Part shown: in pieces, positions 1 to 7,606 of the stretch | How the letters are laid out: every line of letters starts with the position of its first letter | Numbering within the stretch: position 1 is the first letter of the stretch | NCBI GenBank assembly: GCA_963577065.1 | Contig: CAUYXJ010000027.1 | Location: 1 to 31,594, forward strand | Source: CAUYXJ01 sp963577065 | GTDB taxonomy: Bacteria > Chloroflexota > Dehalococcoidia > Tepidiformales > Tepidiformaceae | Length of the DNA stretch: 31,594 bases | Reading direction: 5' to 3' | Notes under the pieces: generated by a model | Database searches by the model: none | The model's input: the letters and a program-made list of their open reading frames with translations, nothing else | What the model was told of the DNA's origin: nothing | Position numbers and translations under genes: made by a program

Positions 1-43
1 GCTCGTCTGCTGCGGCTTCAGGGAGTCATGGCCGGCCTTGCGT

Positions 44-937
44 TCAGGGCGTGTCCCCGGTCTTGAGGGGCAGGGTTGGGTCGGCGGCCCACTCAGTCAT
101 CGAGCCGTCGTAGAGCGCGACGTTCTGGGCGCCGAGGAGCGTGAGCAGGAACGCATCCGCGCTGGCGGCGATGCCGCCCCCGCAGTAGGTGATAACGCGC
201 TCGCTGCCGAGGGCGCCCGCGGCAGCGAACTTCGCCCGGAGCTGCTCCAGTGGGAGGAAGGCGTTCGTGTCAGCGTCGAGCACTTCGAGGAAGGAGACGT
301 TTGCGGAGGTGGGGATGTGGCCGCCACGGCCGTAACGCACGGGTCCGCGCCCTGCATACTCGTCCGCGTCGAGGGCGTTGATGAGGCAGGTCGAGCCGTC
401 GTCCATCGCGGCGTGGACTTCGTCCTTCGTTGCGATGAGATCGGGCCGTAGGCGAGCAGCGAACTGGGCCGGCGGGTAGCTCGCGGACTCCGTTGAAATT
501 GGCCGGCCTTCGGTTGTCCACTTCTGCCAGCCGCCGTTCAGGACCGCCGCGTCGTCGAAGCCGAACGCCCGCAGCATCCACCACAAGCGCGTCGCCCAAA
601 TGTTGACCATGCGGTCGTAGAGGACGATCCGTGTGCCCTCCCCAACCCCAAGGCGGGACATGACCGCGCCGAACTGCTCGGGCGGCGGCATCGGCAACAT
701 GAAGCGATCGTTCTCGCGGTCGGTCAACTCACTGATGAGGTCGGCGAAGACACTACCGGGGATGTGGCCCCCGTCGTACTCGCTCCGCCCCGAGACGACC
801 TGCACCTCCTCGGCCGCGCGCTCGTCGAAGTAGTTGGGCAGGAAGACGGTGCAGTCGATGATGCGCAGGTCGGGGTCATCAAGGTGGTCTTCCAGCCAGT
901 CGGTCTCGATCAGCTGGGGGAATCTGTCCTTGGCCAC
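44..937 (-). CDS. sseA: Sulfurtransferase with tandem rhodanese domains (thiosulfate/3-mercaptopyruvate type)
   Basis: This enzyme transfers a sulfane sulfur from thiosulfate or 3-mercaptopyruvate to cyanide or a thiol acceptor, presumably in the cytoplasm. Two rhodanese domains are visible: an N-terminal one (about residues 10-135, with the YDGGHIPGSV segment) and a C-terminal one (about 165-290, with YGRGGHIPTSANV). The catalytic Cys is at about residue 252 in TYCGGGIAAS; the N-terminal domain lacks an equivalent Cys, as usual in this family. The start is GTG at 937, preceded by GGAGGG at good spacing; a longer reading to 1018 has no ribosome site and adds 27 atypical residues. The length, 297 aa, is normal. 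It lies about 100 nt downstream of a regulator on the same strand. Thiosulfate and mercaptopyruvate specificity cannot be told apart from the loop alone. The symbol is tentative. Confidence 0.88.
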   Translation of the reverse strand: MAKDRFPQLIETDWLEDHLDDPDLRIIDCTVFLPNYFDERAAEEVQVVSGRSEYDGGHIPGSVFADLISELTDRENDRFMLPMPPPEQFGAVMSRLGVGEGTRIVLYDRMVNIWATRLWWMLRAFGFDDAAVLNGGWQKWTTEGRPISTESASYPPAQFAARLRPDLIATKDEVHAAMDDGSTCLINALDADEYAGRGPVRYGRGGHIPTSANVSFLEVLDADTNAFLPLEQLRAKFAAAGALGSERVITYCGGGIAASADAFLLTLLGAQNVALYDGSMTEWAADPTLPLKTGDTP

Positions 938-1039
938 TGGGCCCTCCGTGCTTGCGAGGCATCGCGGCCTCGGCAGACACCGATAGTGGCGAGGGCCGGC
1001 GGGACTGCCCTCCCCCATCTGACCTATCCTCCCAGGAAG

Positions 1040-2200
1040 TTATTGCGGCTCGAGCAGTCCTTCGCGCGCGGCCAAGGTTGCGGCCTCGGTTCGATTCGAG
1101 AGCCCGAGCTTCGCGAGGATATGCTCGACGTGCTGTTTGACGGTCGCGCGGGCGATCTCCAGCTCCTCGGCGATCATGGGGTTGGTCGCGCCGAGCCCCA
1201 GGAGCCGGAGGACCTGGATCTCGCGGACGCTCAGCGCAGCGAGGCCTGTGCCGGGAGAGCCCGCAGGGCGTTCGCGCCTCAGCCGCCGCTGGACGTTCTT
1301 CGCTTGGTCGAGGTAGAAGCCTTGGCCTGAGGGGAGCAAGCACTCCTCCTCGTTCATGTCGTGGCCCTCACGCCGGTACGGGACCTCTAATGTGAGCTCT
1401 TCGCCTCCTCGCTGGACGGTGACGGGAACGAGCTCCCCGAGCTCGCGCTCGTCCTCAGGAGACGGCCCCCCACGCAACGCCTGCTGGAAGTGCCCGAGCG
1501 CCTCGATCCGCTCGCCGTCTACGGCGACGACCACGTCGCCAGTGCGGAGGATGTTGTCCGCGGCACTACCTGGACGAGGGATGTGTAAGCCAACACCGTG
1601 CTCGGCCACGGGCGGCTTCGCGGCCATCCACGGCTCCGCGAAGATCGCTCGGCCTGCGGGGGCGCAGACACAGAGGCCGAGGCTGCAAGCGGGGCAGGTA
1701 CAGCAACAGAATAGCTCGTCTGCCTCGAGCTCTTCGATGACGAGGTCGTGGATCACCGCCATGATCCGCCCGGCCGTGGCGAGGTATTCCTGAGCGTGAT
1801 CGCGGCCGATGTGCGATGTCGTGCCAGCGTCGGCGGCAATCCAGCTGTCGCCCAGCCGGTGGGAAATCGTCTCCATTCCGGCATATCCGACGATCGCTCG
1901 TTGGAGGAGGGCGTAGGCGTCCCGCAAGGCGGTGGAGGCGGGGTGCGCTTGGAGGTACGCGTTCGTGATCTCTTCGCGATCTCGGGGCTCGCCCGGCGGG
2001 GGCTGGAGATCCTGGAGCCGCTCGCGAAGCGCCTTCGCGTGAGCGCACGCGAGCCCTTCGACCTCGCTGAGGAGCTCCAAAGCAGTGACGCTACCGTGCG
2101 CCCGCTGCGTCAGAACGCGAACGTTCGCCGCGATCTCGTCCTCGATCGCGAGGAGCTCGTGGAGGGGGACGATCAGTCGCTCGGTGGGCGGTGGGAGCAC
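1040..2200 (-). CDS. Regulator with helical N-domain, seven-Cys cluster, PDZ domain and LuxR-type HTH
   Basis: This 386-aa protein has an unusual order. Residues 10-160 are predicted all-helical with scattered His/Glu, ferritin-like in look but not assigned. Residues 165-179 hold seven cysteines (165, 166, 167, 169, 172, 177, 179). Residues about 200-275 match a PDZ domain (GSAADNILRTGDVVVAVDGE). Residues 318-382 are a LuxR/NarL DNA-binding domain (LSVREIQVLRLLGLGATN then ATVKQHVEHILAKLGLSNR). The Cys patch could bind a metal or Fe-S cluster, or be redox-sensitive (inference). There is no receiver domain, so this is not a standard response regulator. GTG at 2200 follows GGAGGT closely. It sits between DUF3500 and sulfurtransferase genes on the same strand; targets are unknown. 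Confidence 0.82.
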   Translation of the reverse strand: MLPPPTERLIVPLHELLAIEDEIAANVRVLTQRAHGSVTALELLSEVEGLACAHAKALRERLQDLQPPPGEPRDREEITNAYLQAHPASTALRDAYALLQRAIVGYAGMETISHRLGDSWIAADAGTTSHIGRDHAQEYLATAGRIMAVIHDLVIEELEADELFCCCTCPACSLGLCVCAPAGRAIFAEPWMAAKPPVAEHGVGLHIPRPGSAADNILRTGDVVVAVDGERIEALGHFQQALRGGPSPEDERELGELVPVTVQRGGEELTLEVPYRREGHDMNEEECLLPSGQGFYLDQAKNVQRRLRRERPAGSPGTGLAALSVREIQVLRLLGLGATNPMIAEELEIARATVKQHVEHILAKLGLSNRTEAATLAAREGLLEPQ

Positions 2201-2255
2201 GAGAACCTCCAGGGGGGCCTTGCGAATGATGGCCCGGCGGGACGTGGGCGGGCAT

Positions 2256-2277
2256 CCGCCAGCTGGCCTATTGGCGG
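2256..2277. other. Inverted repeat between DUF3500 and regulator genes
   Basis: CCGCCA and TGGCGG arms flank a 10-nt loop just downstream of the DUF3500 stop on the minus strand. There is no T-tract, so it is at best a weak terminator or processing hairpin. Confidence 0.3.
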
Positions 2278-2280
2278 GCG

Positions 2281-3420
2281 TCAGTTCGCGGGCGCGTGGT
2301 GCTCGGCGTAGTGGCGGGCCAGGAGGTCTTCGCCGAAGTCGCCCTCGGGGTCTCGCCAGACCGCGTGAATATGGTTCGCGTCGTTCTGGGTGCAGTCGTA
2401 CTCGACGAGGAAGCGAGGGCCTTGCAGCCGGTAGTAGTGCGGCTCGCCCGGTTCCGCGCCGCCTGCCCAGGCGAAGTGCATCGTCTCGAGGGCGCTCGCC
2501 CCAAGCGCCTGCGCCTGGCTGACCGCGAGTTCGTCCGGCAGCCGGTCGACGTACTGGGCTACCAGCTTCCCGAGAATGCCTCGCTGACCGTCACTCAACG
2601 CGCCGGCGGCGATCCCCCGAGGTGCCGTGGAGTAGCGCAAGGCCGCCTCCTGTTCGGCGCCGAAGCCGAGCCCGGCACGCTCGGCGCGCGCGCGCTCCTC
2701 CCAGCGGCTGTCGCTGGGGAGGCCCATGAGCTGCGATGTCGGGATCGGGAGGGCCTCATCCTCCACGCGGGGGCGGTTGGACTGCACGATGTCGGGGGGC
2801 GCGGCAGCCGCAATGACGGCGACTTCGCGCTGCTGCTCATCCAACGCGAGGAGGAGCTCGCGGCCGAGGTCCTCCTCGCCCGCGAGCGGACGCAGCCTGC
2901 CCGCGCCGCCGAAGTGCGCCTCCGCCGGGTTTGCGCCGAAGAAGGTCGGGTTCGGGGCAACCACCTGCCCCTCCGCGATCGTGAAGTGCAACGAGACGTG
3001 ATGGCCTTCGAACCGCCAGCCCCAGGCCGCCGCTCCGGGCTCACCAAAGATGGTCGCGAAGTACAGCAGCGGATCGCGCCAGCGCTCGGACCCCACGTCC
3101 ACCCCGAGCCGCCCCCCTTGCCACTGCTCGCGCGCGTCGAGGATGTTCTCGAGACTCATGACCGTGGCCGCCGTCACGTAGCCGGAGCGGCTCAAACCAC
3201 TTGCGGCGAGGCGGTGCGCGGCCTGCTGCTGAAGCGGCTCCATCGCCAGCAGCGGTAAGCCCTGCCGCGCCATCGGCGCGTAGTTCCAGTGGCGGCGCTC
3301 CGCGTCATCTTCGAGCGGCCGCAGGGCGCGGGCGCGTCGCTCGGGATCGAGGGTGTCGAGGAACGCGGAGGCGGCCTCCGCCATCCCTACGGCCGTCTCG
3401 GGTGCGTCGCTTGCGGGCAT
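2281..3420 (-). CDS. DUF3500 domain-containing protein
   Basis: The protein spans 379 aa and matches DUF3500 over its whole length, a family without an established biochemical role. Seen in sequence: an N-terminal block (WNYAPMARQGLPLLAM, then a long helix ending near LSRSGY), a central HHVSLHFTI segment followed by NPTFFGANPAEA, and a C-terminal TQNDANHIHAVWRDPEGDFG block with many His and Asp residues, suggestive of metal binding (inference). No signal peptide is apparent. The ATG at 3420 is preferred because GGAGGT lies 7 nt upstream; an in-frame GTG at 3435 would overlap that ribosome site. It is divergent from the VOC gene at 3492 and shares a compact promoter region with it. Confidence 0.85.
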   Translation of the reverse strand: MPASDAPETAVGMAEAASAFLDTLDPERRARALRPLEDDAERRHWNYAPMARQGLPLLAMEPLQQQAAHRLAASGLSRSGYVTAATVMSLENILDAREQWQGGRLGVDVGSERWRDPLLYFATIFGEPGAAAWGWRFEGHHVSLHFTIAEGQVVAPNPTFFGANPAEAHFGGAGRLRPLAGEEDLGRELLLALDEQQREVAVIAAAAPPDIVQSNRPRVEDEALPIPTSQLMGLPSDSRWEERARAERAGLGFGAEQEAALRYSTAPRGIAAGALSDGQRGILGKLVAQYVDRLPDELAVSQAQALGASALETMHFAWAGGAEPGEPHYYRLQGPRFLVEYDCTQNDANHIHAVWRDPEGDFGEDLLARHYAEHHAPAN

Positions 3421-3447
3421 GGCTGAGACCTCCACGAATAGGGCCGC

Positions 3448-3454
3448 TATCCTA
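3448..3454. promoter_or_regulatory. Symmetric -10 element serving both divergent genes
   Basis: The heptamer TATCCTA reads TATCCT on the plus strand, toward the VOC gene at 3492, and TAGGAT on the minus strand, toward the DUF3500 gene at 3420. Both resemble sigma70 -10 boxes and both sit at plausible distances from the starts. No convincing -35 box is seen on either side. Confidence 0.4.
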
Positions 3455-3491
3455 CCCTTTCGCTCGACCCCACTCCTTCGGGAGCAATGCC

Positions 3492-3926
3492 ATGCCCCAA
3501 AACCCCCCAGACGGAACCCAGCGCATCATTCCGTATCTCTACTACCAGGATGCGGTGGAGGCCCTCGCCTTTCTCCACGACGCCTTCGGATTCAACGAGC
3601 GCTTGCGCGTACCCGCAGCCGACGGCGGCGTCATGCATGCCGAGCTCGGCTTCGAGGAGAACGTCGTGATGCTCGCCGGTCCCCTCCGCGGGGCGCACGG
3701 CGAGGTGCGCGATCTCGATACGAGCGGCGGCAGCGTCATGTGCTACGTCGACGATGTCGACGCGCACCATGCCCACGCGGTGGCAGCGGGCGCGAACATC
3801 ACGCGAGCGCTCGAGGACCAGCCATACGGCGACCGCCTGTACGCCGCAGTCGATCCCGGCGGCCATCAGTGGTTCTTCGCAACTCACATTCGAGACGTGT
3901 CTCCGGAGCACCACGCTCAGACCTGA
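3492..3926 (+). CDS. VOC family (glyoxalase/bleomycin-resistance fold) protein
   Basis: This 144-aa, single-module VOC protein begins IIPYLYYQDAVEALAFLHDAFGF, the typical first beta-alpha unit. It continues with MHAELGFEENVVML and ends YAAVDPGGHQWFFATHI, the usual last strand carrying a metal-site-like acidic/His region. Members act as metal-dependent lyases, isomerases, dioxygenases or resistance proteins; the substrate here cannot be read. The ATG at 3492 has GGAG 7 nt upstream. A second ATG at 3487 is in another frame. The SnoaL-like gene follows after 58 nt on the same strand, and the ferritin-like/ferredoxin cluster follows that, so a shared pathway is possible but unproven. Confidence 0.82.
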   Translation: MPQNPPDGTQRIIPYLYYQDAVEALAFLHDAFGFNERLRVPAADGGVMHAELGFEENVVMLAGPLRGAHGEVRDLDTSGGSVMCYVDDVDAHHAHAVAAGANITRALEDQPYGDRLYAAVDPGGHQWFFATHIRDVSPEHHAQT

Positions 3927-3984
3927 TCGCACCCGCCCCCCTCACGCCTAGAATGGCGGCGCCTGCGGGCGAGGAGGCTTGAGC

Positions 3985-4533
3985 ATGACTACCACCGTTC
4001 GAACGACCGACCGCGAGGCGGCGATCGACGAGCTCTTGGCCAAACAGGAGATCCGCGACACGCTGATGCGCTACTCACGCGGCATCGATCTGCTCGACCC
4101 GGACCTGGTGAAGTCGGCCTACCACCCCGACGCGTACGACGACCACGGCACCTTCAAGGGGAACGCCTACGAATTCGCCGAGCACGTGATGCAAGGTCTC
4201 TCGAACCTCGATTGCACCGAGCACTTCCTGGGCAACTCGCTGATCGAGGTCGAAGGTGACCGCGCGTACTCCGAGACCTACCACGTCTGCTACCACCGCC
4301 TGCCCGCGGACGAGCACGGCGTCGCCAAAGATTTCACCTGGGGCGGGCGCTACGTCGACATCTTCGAGCGCCGCGATGGCGGTCCCTGGCTCATCCTCCA
4401 CCGCACCGTGGTTCATTCGTGGAGCCGGATCGATCCAGTGGTCGAGGGCTCGGCAATGGCGAGCGTTTTCGAGCAGGTCGGCCGCGGCGCGGGAAGCGAT
4501 CTGGTCTACCGGCTGCGCGAGGTCCTGGCCTAG
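3985..4533 (+). CDS. SnoaL-like / NTF2-fold protein
   Basis: The 182-aa protein begins with the hallmark of the SnoaL_4/NTF2-like family: an alpha-helix (IDELLAKQEIRDTLMRYSRGID), then YHPDAYDDHGTFKG, a conserved Asp/His pocket, and a C-terminal beta-sheet (YVDIFERRDGGPWLILHRTVV). Such proteins are small-molecule isomerases, dehydratases or hydroxylase partners, often beside degradation genes. The ATG at 3985 has GAGGAGG 7 nt upstream; a TTG six bases earlier sits too close to that site. It lies 95 nt before the first ferritin-like gene. The substrate is unknown. Confidence 0.83.
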   Translation: MTTTVRTTDREAAIDELLAKQEIRDTLMRYSRGIDLLDPDLVKSAYHPDAYDDHGTFKGNAYEFAEHVMQGLSNLDCTEHFLGNSLIEVEGDRAYSETYHVCYHRLPADEHGVAKDFTWGGRYVDIFERRDGGPWLILHRTVVHSWSRIDPVVEGSAMASVFEQVGRGAGSDLVYRLREVLA

Positions 4534-4628
4534 CCTCGCCACGGCGCGAGCGCCACGGGGTATCATGACTCCCTACACAACGACTGGAAATGGATGCATC
4601 CCCGCCCCGGGTAGAGGAGAGATTGGCG

Positions 4629-5378
4629 ATGACCGCTGAAGCGACCACGGAGCGGCCCTTCTACAAGGCCCCGTCCCCCGGTCAGATCCGGCGCGACCCC
4701 CCGCACCGCTACCTGCCCGTGAGTGAGCGCTCGAATTGGGTTGAGCAGGGCATCGACATGCCTTCGATCCTGCTCCGCGATCCCGAGAAGCTGCCGGTCA
4801 AGGTGCTCCTCCATTCGATGTACGGCGGGGAGATCGGTGGCTCGGAGGCTTTCGGGCGCCGTTACGTCGAGGCCACGAAGGAAGGCGTCGACCAGCTCCC
4901 GTGGGAGCTGGCGCTCGTGAACGCGCGGCTCACCTGGGACGAGTGCCGGCACACCGAGATCGTCCTCGAGCAGATGGCGAAGAACGGTTGCACCCTCGGC
5001 GACTTCGTCGACGGCTATACTGCCGGCGAAGGCCTCGCCAGCTCCGGCGGGAACTCGAAACCGGGCGCCGCGCTCGGCCTGATCAACAGCCTGGCCTCGG
5101 TCCACCGCGGCGGCGAGGGCTTGGCCATGAACCTCTTCACCGCCCTCATCGACATGGGTCGCAACATCGGCGATCCCGAGTGGGAGCGGGCGTTCGATTT
5201 CAACCATGCGGACGAGGTCATGCACGTCGAAGTGGGCAACTACTGGGTGCCGCGACTCACGGAGGGGAACGACGCGAAGCGCCGCGAGGCGATGCAGGCC
5301 CAGCGGGCGTTCGAAGACCTGATCATGGCGCTCAATACCGGCGACGAAGTCGTCGCTCCGAAGGAATTCGCGCTCTAG
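4629..5378 (+). CDS. Ferritin-like diiron protein, probably catalytic
   Basis: The protein (249 aa) carries a full set of four-helix-bundle diiron ligands in order: E73 (GGSEAF), E105-C-R-H108 (an ExxH), E163 (GGEGLAMN) and E196-V-M-H199 (second ExxH). Proteins of this superfamily oxidise or hydroxylate substrates, or store iron; the spacing and length look like an oxygenase-type or reductase-type ferritin-like protein rather than ferritin. The ATG at 4629 follows GAGGAG; an earlier in-frame ATG at 4590 lacks a ribosome site. A small Cys protein follows 35 nt after its stop, then a second ferritin-like protein and two ferredoxins, arranged as one transcription unit. The reaction is unknown. 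Comparison to PaaA of phenylacetyl-CoA epoxidase is by architecture only. Confidence 0.78.
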   Translation: MTAEATTERPFYKAPSPGQIRRDPPHRYLPVSERSNWVEQGIDMPSILLRDPEKLPVKVLLHSMYGGEIGGSEAFGRRYVEATKEGVDQLPWELALVNARLTWDECRHTEIVLEQMAKNGCTLGDFVDGYTAGEGLASSGGNSKPGAALGLINSLASVHRGGEGLAMNLFTALIDMGRNIGDPEWERAFDFNHADEVMHVEVGNYWVPRLTEGNDAKRREAMQAQRAFEDLIMALNTGDEVVAPKEFAL

Positions 5379-5413
5379 GCGCGCGGCAGCGCAGTCGCGA
5401 GAGAGGCGCAGTA

Positions 5414-5659
5414 ATGGCGAAACGTTGGCGACCACCCTTCAATTTCCAGCGCTACTGTGGCGACACGCAGGCGATGGTGATTCACGACCTCGTCTGCGAG
5501 AAGCCGGAGTGCTCCGTCTCCACGCTCGAGGACGAACAGATCACGATGTGGGATGCCGAGGAAGATGTCGCGGCTGCCGTCGAAGGCGGCGATTGGAAAT
5601 TGCACGAACCGTGCGAGTCGGGTGCGCTCTACTTCACCCCCCGCGAGGAGCTCAAGTAG
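5414..5659 (+). CDS. Small four-Cys protein between two ferritin-like genes
   Basis: This 81-aa protein is not recognised. It is soluble, with cysteines at residues 15, 28, 33 and 67 and an acidic central helix (DAEEDVAAAVEGGDW). The four Cys could form a metal site or disulfides (inference). Its position between two diiron-type proteins resembles the small PaaB subunit between PaaA and PaaC, but the sequence does not look like PaaB. ATG at 5414 has a weak purine-rich GAGAGAGG upstream. The next gene begins 39 nt after its stop. Confidence 0.65.
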   Translation: MAKRWRPPFNFQRYCGDTQAMVIHDLVCEKPECSVSTLEDEQITMWDAEEDVAAAVEGGDWKLHEPCESGALYFTPREELK

Positions 5660-5698
5660 TGAGCGTCCGAAGCGAGATGGCCAGAAAGCGAGACCGGC

Positions 5699-6325
5699 AT
5701 GGTTGACCTATGGGTGCCCCAGCGGCGGCTCGGGGGGGCGTTCTCCGTGGACGAGTGTGCCCGCCGCCTGACCCACTACCGCTACGCCGAAGTGGAGATG
5801 ATGCGCGCCCTTCTGCAGTGGATCGCCACGCAGCCGCAGGTCCACCACAAAGTCGAGTTCGGGCCGATGGCCTACCACTGCGCCCAGCACGCGGACATGT
5901 TGGGGAAGCGCCTGCCCGAGCTCCGTGTAACGGAGGGGGCGGAGGGCCCCTACCCGCTCATGACCTCACCCAAGATGGATCCGCCGAACGACGAGTTCCG
6001 CACCTTCATGGAGGCGATCCAGGATGCGGAGGACTCGGTCCTCCGCGTCATGGGCATCTTCGGCGTGCTCAAGCCGCACCTGGCGACGCACTACCTCTAC
6101 CACCTGCGTGCCACCGACCAGGTCGTCGACGCCCCCACCGTACGCATCCTCAAGTCCATACTCACGGACGAGGAGGAGCACATTCAGTGGGGCCGAGCCC
6201 AGATCGAGGAGCTCGCCGACACCCCCAAGAAGCGGCGCCTCGCAAACGAGTGGCGCATGCATCTGGAGGAGATCCTCACCGAAGCGGGTGGCGTGGTCGG
6301 GATTCGCGGCAGCGACGACGAGTGA
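5699..6325 (+). CDS. Second ferritin-like protein with altered metal site
   Basis: The 208-aa helical protein shows ferritin-like features: E31/E33 (YRYAEVEMM), H60 and H64 in YHCAQHAD, E111 (DAEDSV) and E158-E-E-H161 (ExxH). The second-helix ExxH is absent, replaced by a His-rich HCAQH, so one iron site is incomplete or different. In multicomponent diiron enzymes a non-catalytic ferritin-like partner is common (PaaC with PaaA), and this protein could be such a partner (inference). ATG at 5699. Its stop codon overlaps the GTG of the first ferredoxin, implying translational coupling. Confidence 0.72.
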   Translation: MVDLWVPQRRLGGAFSVDECARRLTHYRYAEVEMMRALLQWIATQPQVHHKVEFGPMAYHCAQHADMLGKRLPELRVTEGAEGPYPLMTSPKMDPPNDEFRTFMEAIQDAEDSVLRVMGIFGVLKPHLATHYLYHLRATDQVVDAPTVRILKSILTDEEEHIQWGRAQIEELADTPKKRRLANEWRMHLEEILTEAGGVVGIRGSDDE

Positions 6326-6666
6326 CCTACGTCATCGATGCGGGCCTCTGTATCAACTGTGGTTACTGCCGCCGGGTCTGCCCCACGGACACGATCCACT
6401 ACTTCGATACCAAGGACTTCCAGCACACGATCTACCGGGAGGAGTGCATCGACTGCAACGCCTGTGTGCCCGTCTGCCCGGTCGACTGCATCGCCTTCGA
6501 CCCGACGGATGTGCTGGTCGATGACGCCCTCGAAGCTGCACTGGAGAAGGCGCGCGCCTGGGCCCGGAGACGCAATCAGGACGAGCTGCTCAAGGAGCTG
6601 GCGCCGCGGGCCAAGTTCCGCGCCTCGGTGATGCCCGAAAAGCCCGGGCATGAGGCGAGCCCCTAA
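6322..6666 (+). CDS. 2[4Fe-4S] ferredoxin, first of a tandem pair
   Basis: The protein is 114 aa. Two complete cluster motifs are present: C10, C13, C16, C20-P and C42, C45, C48, C52-P, with an additional C56 in the CPVDC tail. The 22-residue linker between the motifs is longer than in clostridial ferredoxins. A helical, Lys/Arg-rich C-terminal extension of about 50 aa (ARAWARRRNQDELLK) could dock to a partner. The GTG start overlaps the previous stop in GTGA. It would carry electrons to the ferritin-like proteins upstream (inference from coupling). Confidence 0.85.
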   Translation: MTYVIDAGLCINCGYCRRVCPTDTIHYFDTKDFQHTIYREECIDCNACVPVCPVDCIAFDPTDVLVDDALEAALEKARAWARRRNQDELLKELAPRAKFRASVMPEKPGHEASP

Positions 6667-6668
6667 CC

Positions 6669-7037
6669 GTGGCGCTGAAAATCGTCGAGGGCTGCATCAA
6701 CTGCGGGAACTGCCGCCACGTGTGCCCGACGAACACGATTCGCTACTACGACACCCCCGATCTGCAGCACACGATCGAGCCCGCGGGCTGCATCGACTGC
6801 AACGTCTGCATCGATGCCTGCCCCGTCGAAGTGATCTTCGTGGACAACGAGTACGTCCACGATCCCGCAGAGCTCACCGAGGCCAAAGCGCTCGCGGCCG
6901 AGGTCATCAAGAAGCGCGGCCCGCAGCTCCAGCAGGTCCTGAAGGTGATGCGCCAGCGCAACACCCGCTGGGCCCGCGAGCGCGAGGATCGCCGCGACGA
7001 CCCGGAGCGCTACCAGAGCGGAAACCGGATCAGTTAG
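6669..7037 (+). CDS. 2[4Fe-4S] ferredoxin, second of a tandem pair
   Basis: This 122-aa protein is a paralogue of the preceding gene with the same design: C9, C12, C15, C19-P and C41, C44, C47, C51-P, the same 22-residue linker (YDTPDLQHTIEP versus FDTKDFQHTIYR) and a C-terminal helical basic extension. It starts with GTG only 2 nt after the previous stop, so it is almost certainly co-translated. The pair probably arose by tandem duplication and then diverged in the tails. Its last four bases overlap the stop of the convergent HEPN gene. Confidence 0.85.
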   Translation: MALKIVEGCINCGNCRHVCPTNTIRYYDTPDLQHTIEPAGCIDCNVCIDACPVEVIFVDNEYVHDPAELTEAKALAAEVIKKRGPQLQQVLKVMRQRNTRWAREREDRRDDPERYQSGNRIS

Positions 7038-7606
7038 CGGAGCGAGCTCGCGCGAAGGGCGATGAGCCCGAGGAAGAGCCGCCCGGCGGGACTGGCTGAG
7101 AACTCAGGCGATTCGACTACCGAGACAATCTGCGCCGCGACCCGAATCTCGGCGACAGCCTGACTCTGGGAGAGCTCGGCGGAATGATCGTAGTCGGCCT
7201 GTGCCCGGGCCTTGCTCAGGCCTCGTAGCCCGACTGCGACTTCCCGAATCGAGTCGTCCCGGCGCAGCTGCTCGATTGTCTCTGCAAACCCTTCCGGGGG
7301 CGTGCCCCCGAGTATCCAGGCTGCTACAGCTACGAGATCCCGGTGGTTGAACGCACGAGCGAGTTCGTAGCGCAGCGCACCGGAGGACATGAGCCCAGCG
7401 GCCTCAACCGTGATAGCGTGGAAGACCGCGTAATACGCGGCTGAAATCGCGCGTCGGAAATCGACCGTCGTTCGGGCGGGCAAGGCTTCTACGAATCGGG
7501 CGACTTCCGGCGGCGGCGGCGAGTCTCCCGAAGAGGCGAAGGATGACCCCAGCGCCAGGTCACCAGCTTGCTGGAGCAGTCGCCTGGGCTGGATCGGATC
7601 AGCCAC
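7034..7606 (-). CDS. HEPN-domain protein, candidate RNase toxin
   Basis: This 190-aa protein has a HEPN-type helical core: RRAISAAYYAVFHAI at 51-65 and RAQADYDH at 134-141, the latter giving an R-x6-H arrangement that fits the Rx4-6H RNase motif of HEPN toxins, followed by a long final helix (QAVAEIRVAAQIVSVVE). HEPN proteins often pair with MNT nucleotidyltransferases or other antitoxins; none with an MNT motif is present. The GTG start lies inside the last codons of the upstream frame-disrupted gene (8-nt overlap), which points to translational coupling and a functional pair. RNase activity is inference. Confidence 0.7.
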   Translation of the reverse strand: MADPIQPRRLLQQAGDLALGSSFASSGDSPPPPEVARFVEALPARTTVDFRRAISAAYYAVFHAITVEAAGLMSSGALRYELARAFNHRDLVAVAAWILGGTPPEGFAETIEQLRRDDSIREVAVGLRGLSKARAQADYDHSAELSQSQAVAEIRVAAQIVSVVESPEFSASPAGRLFLGLIALRASSLR

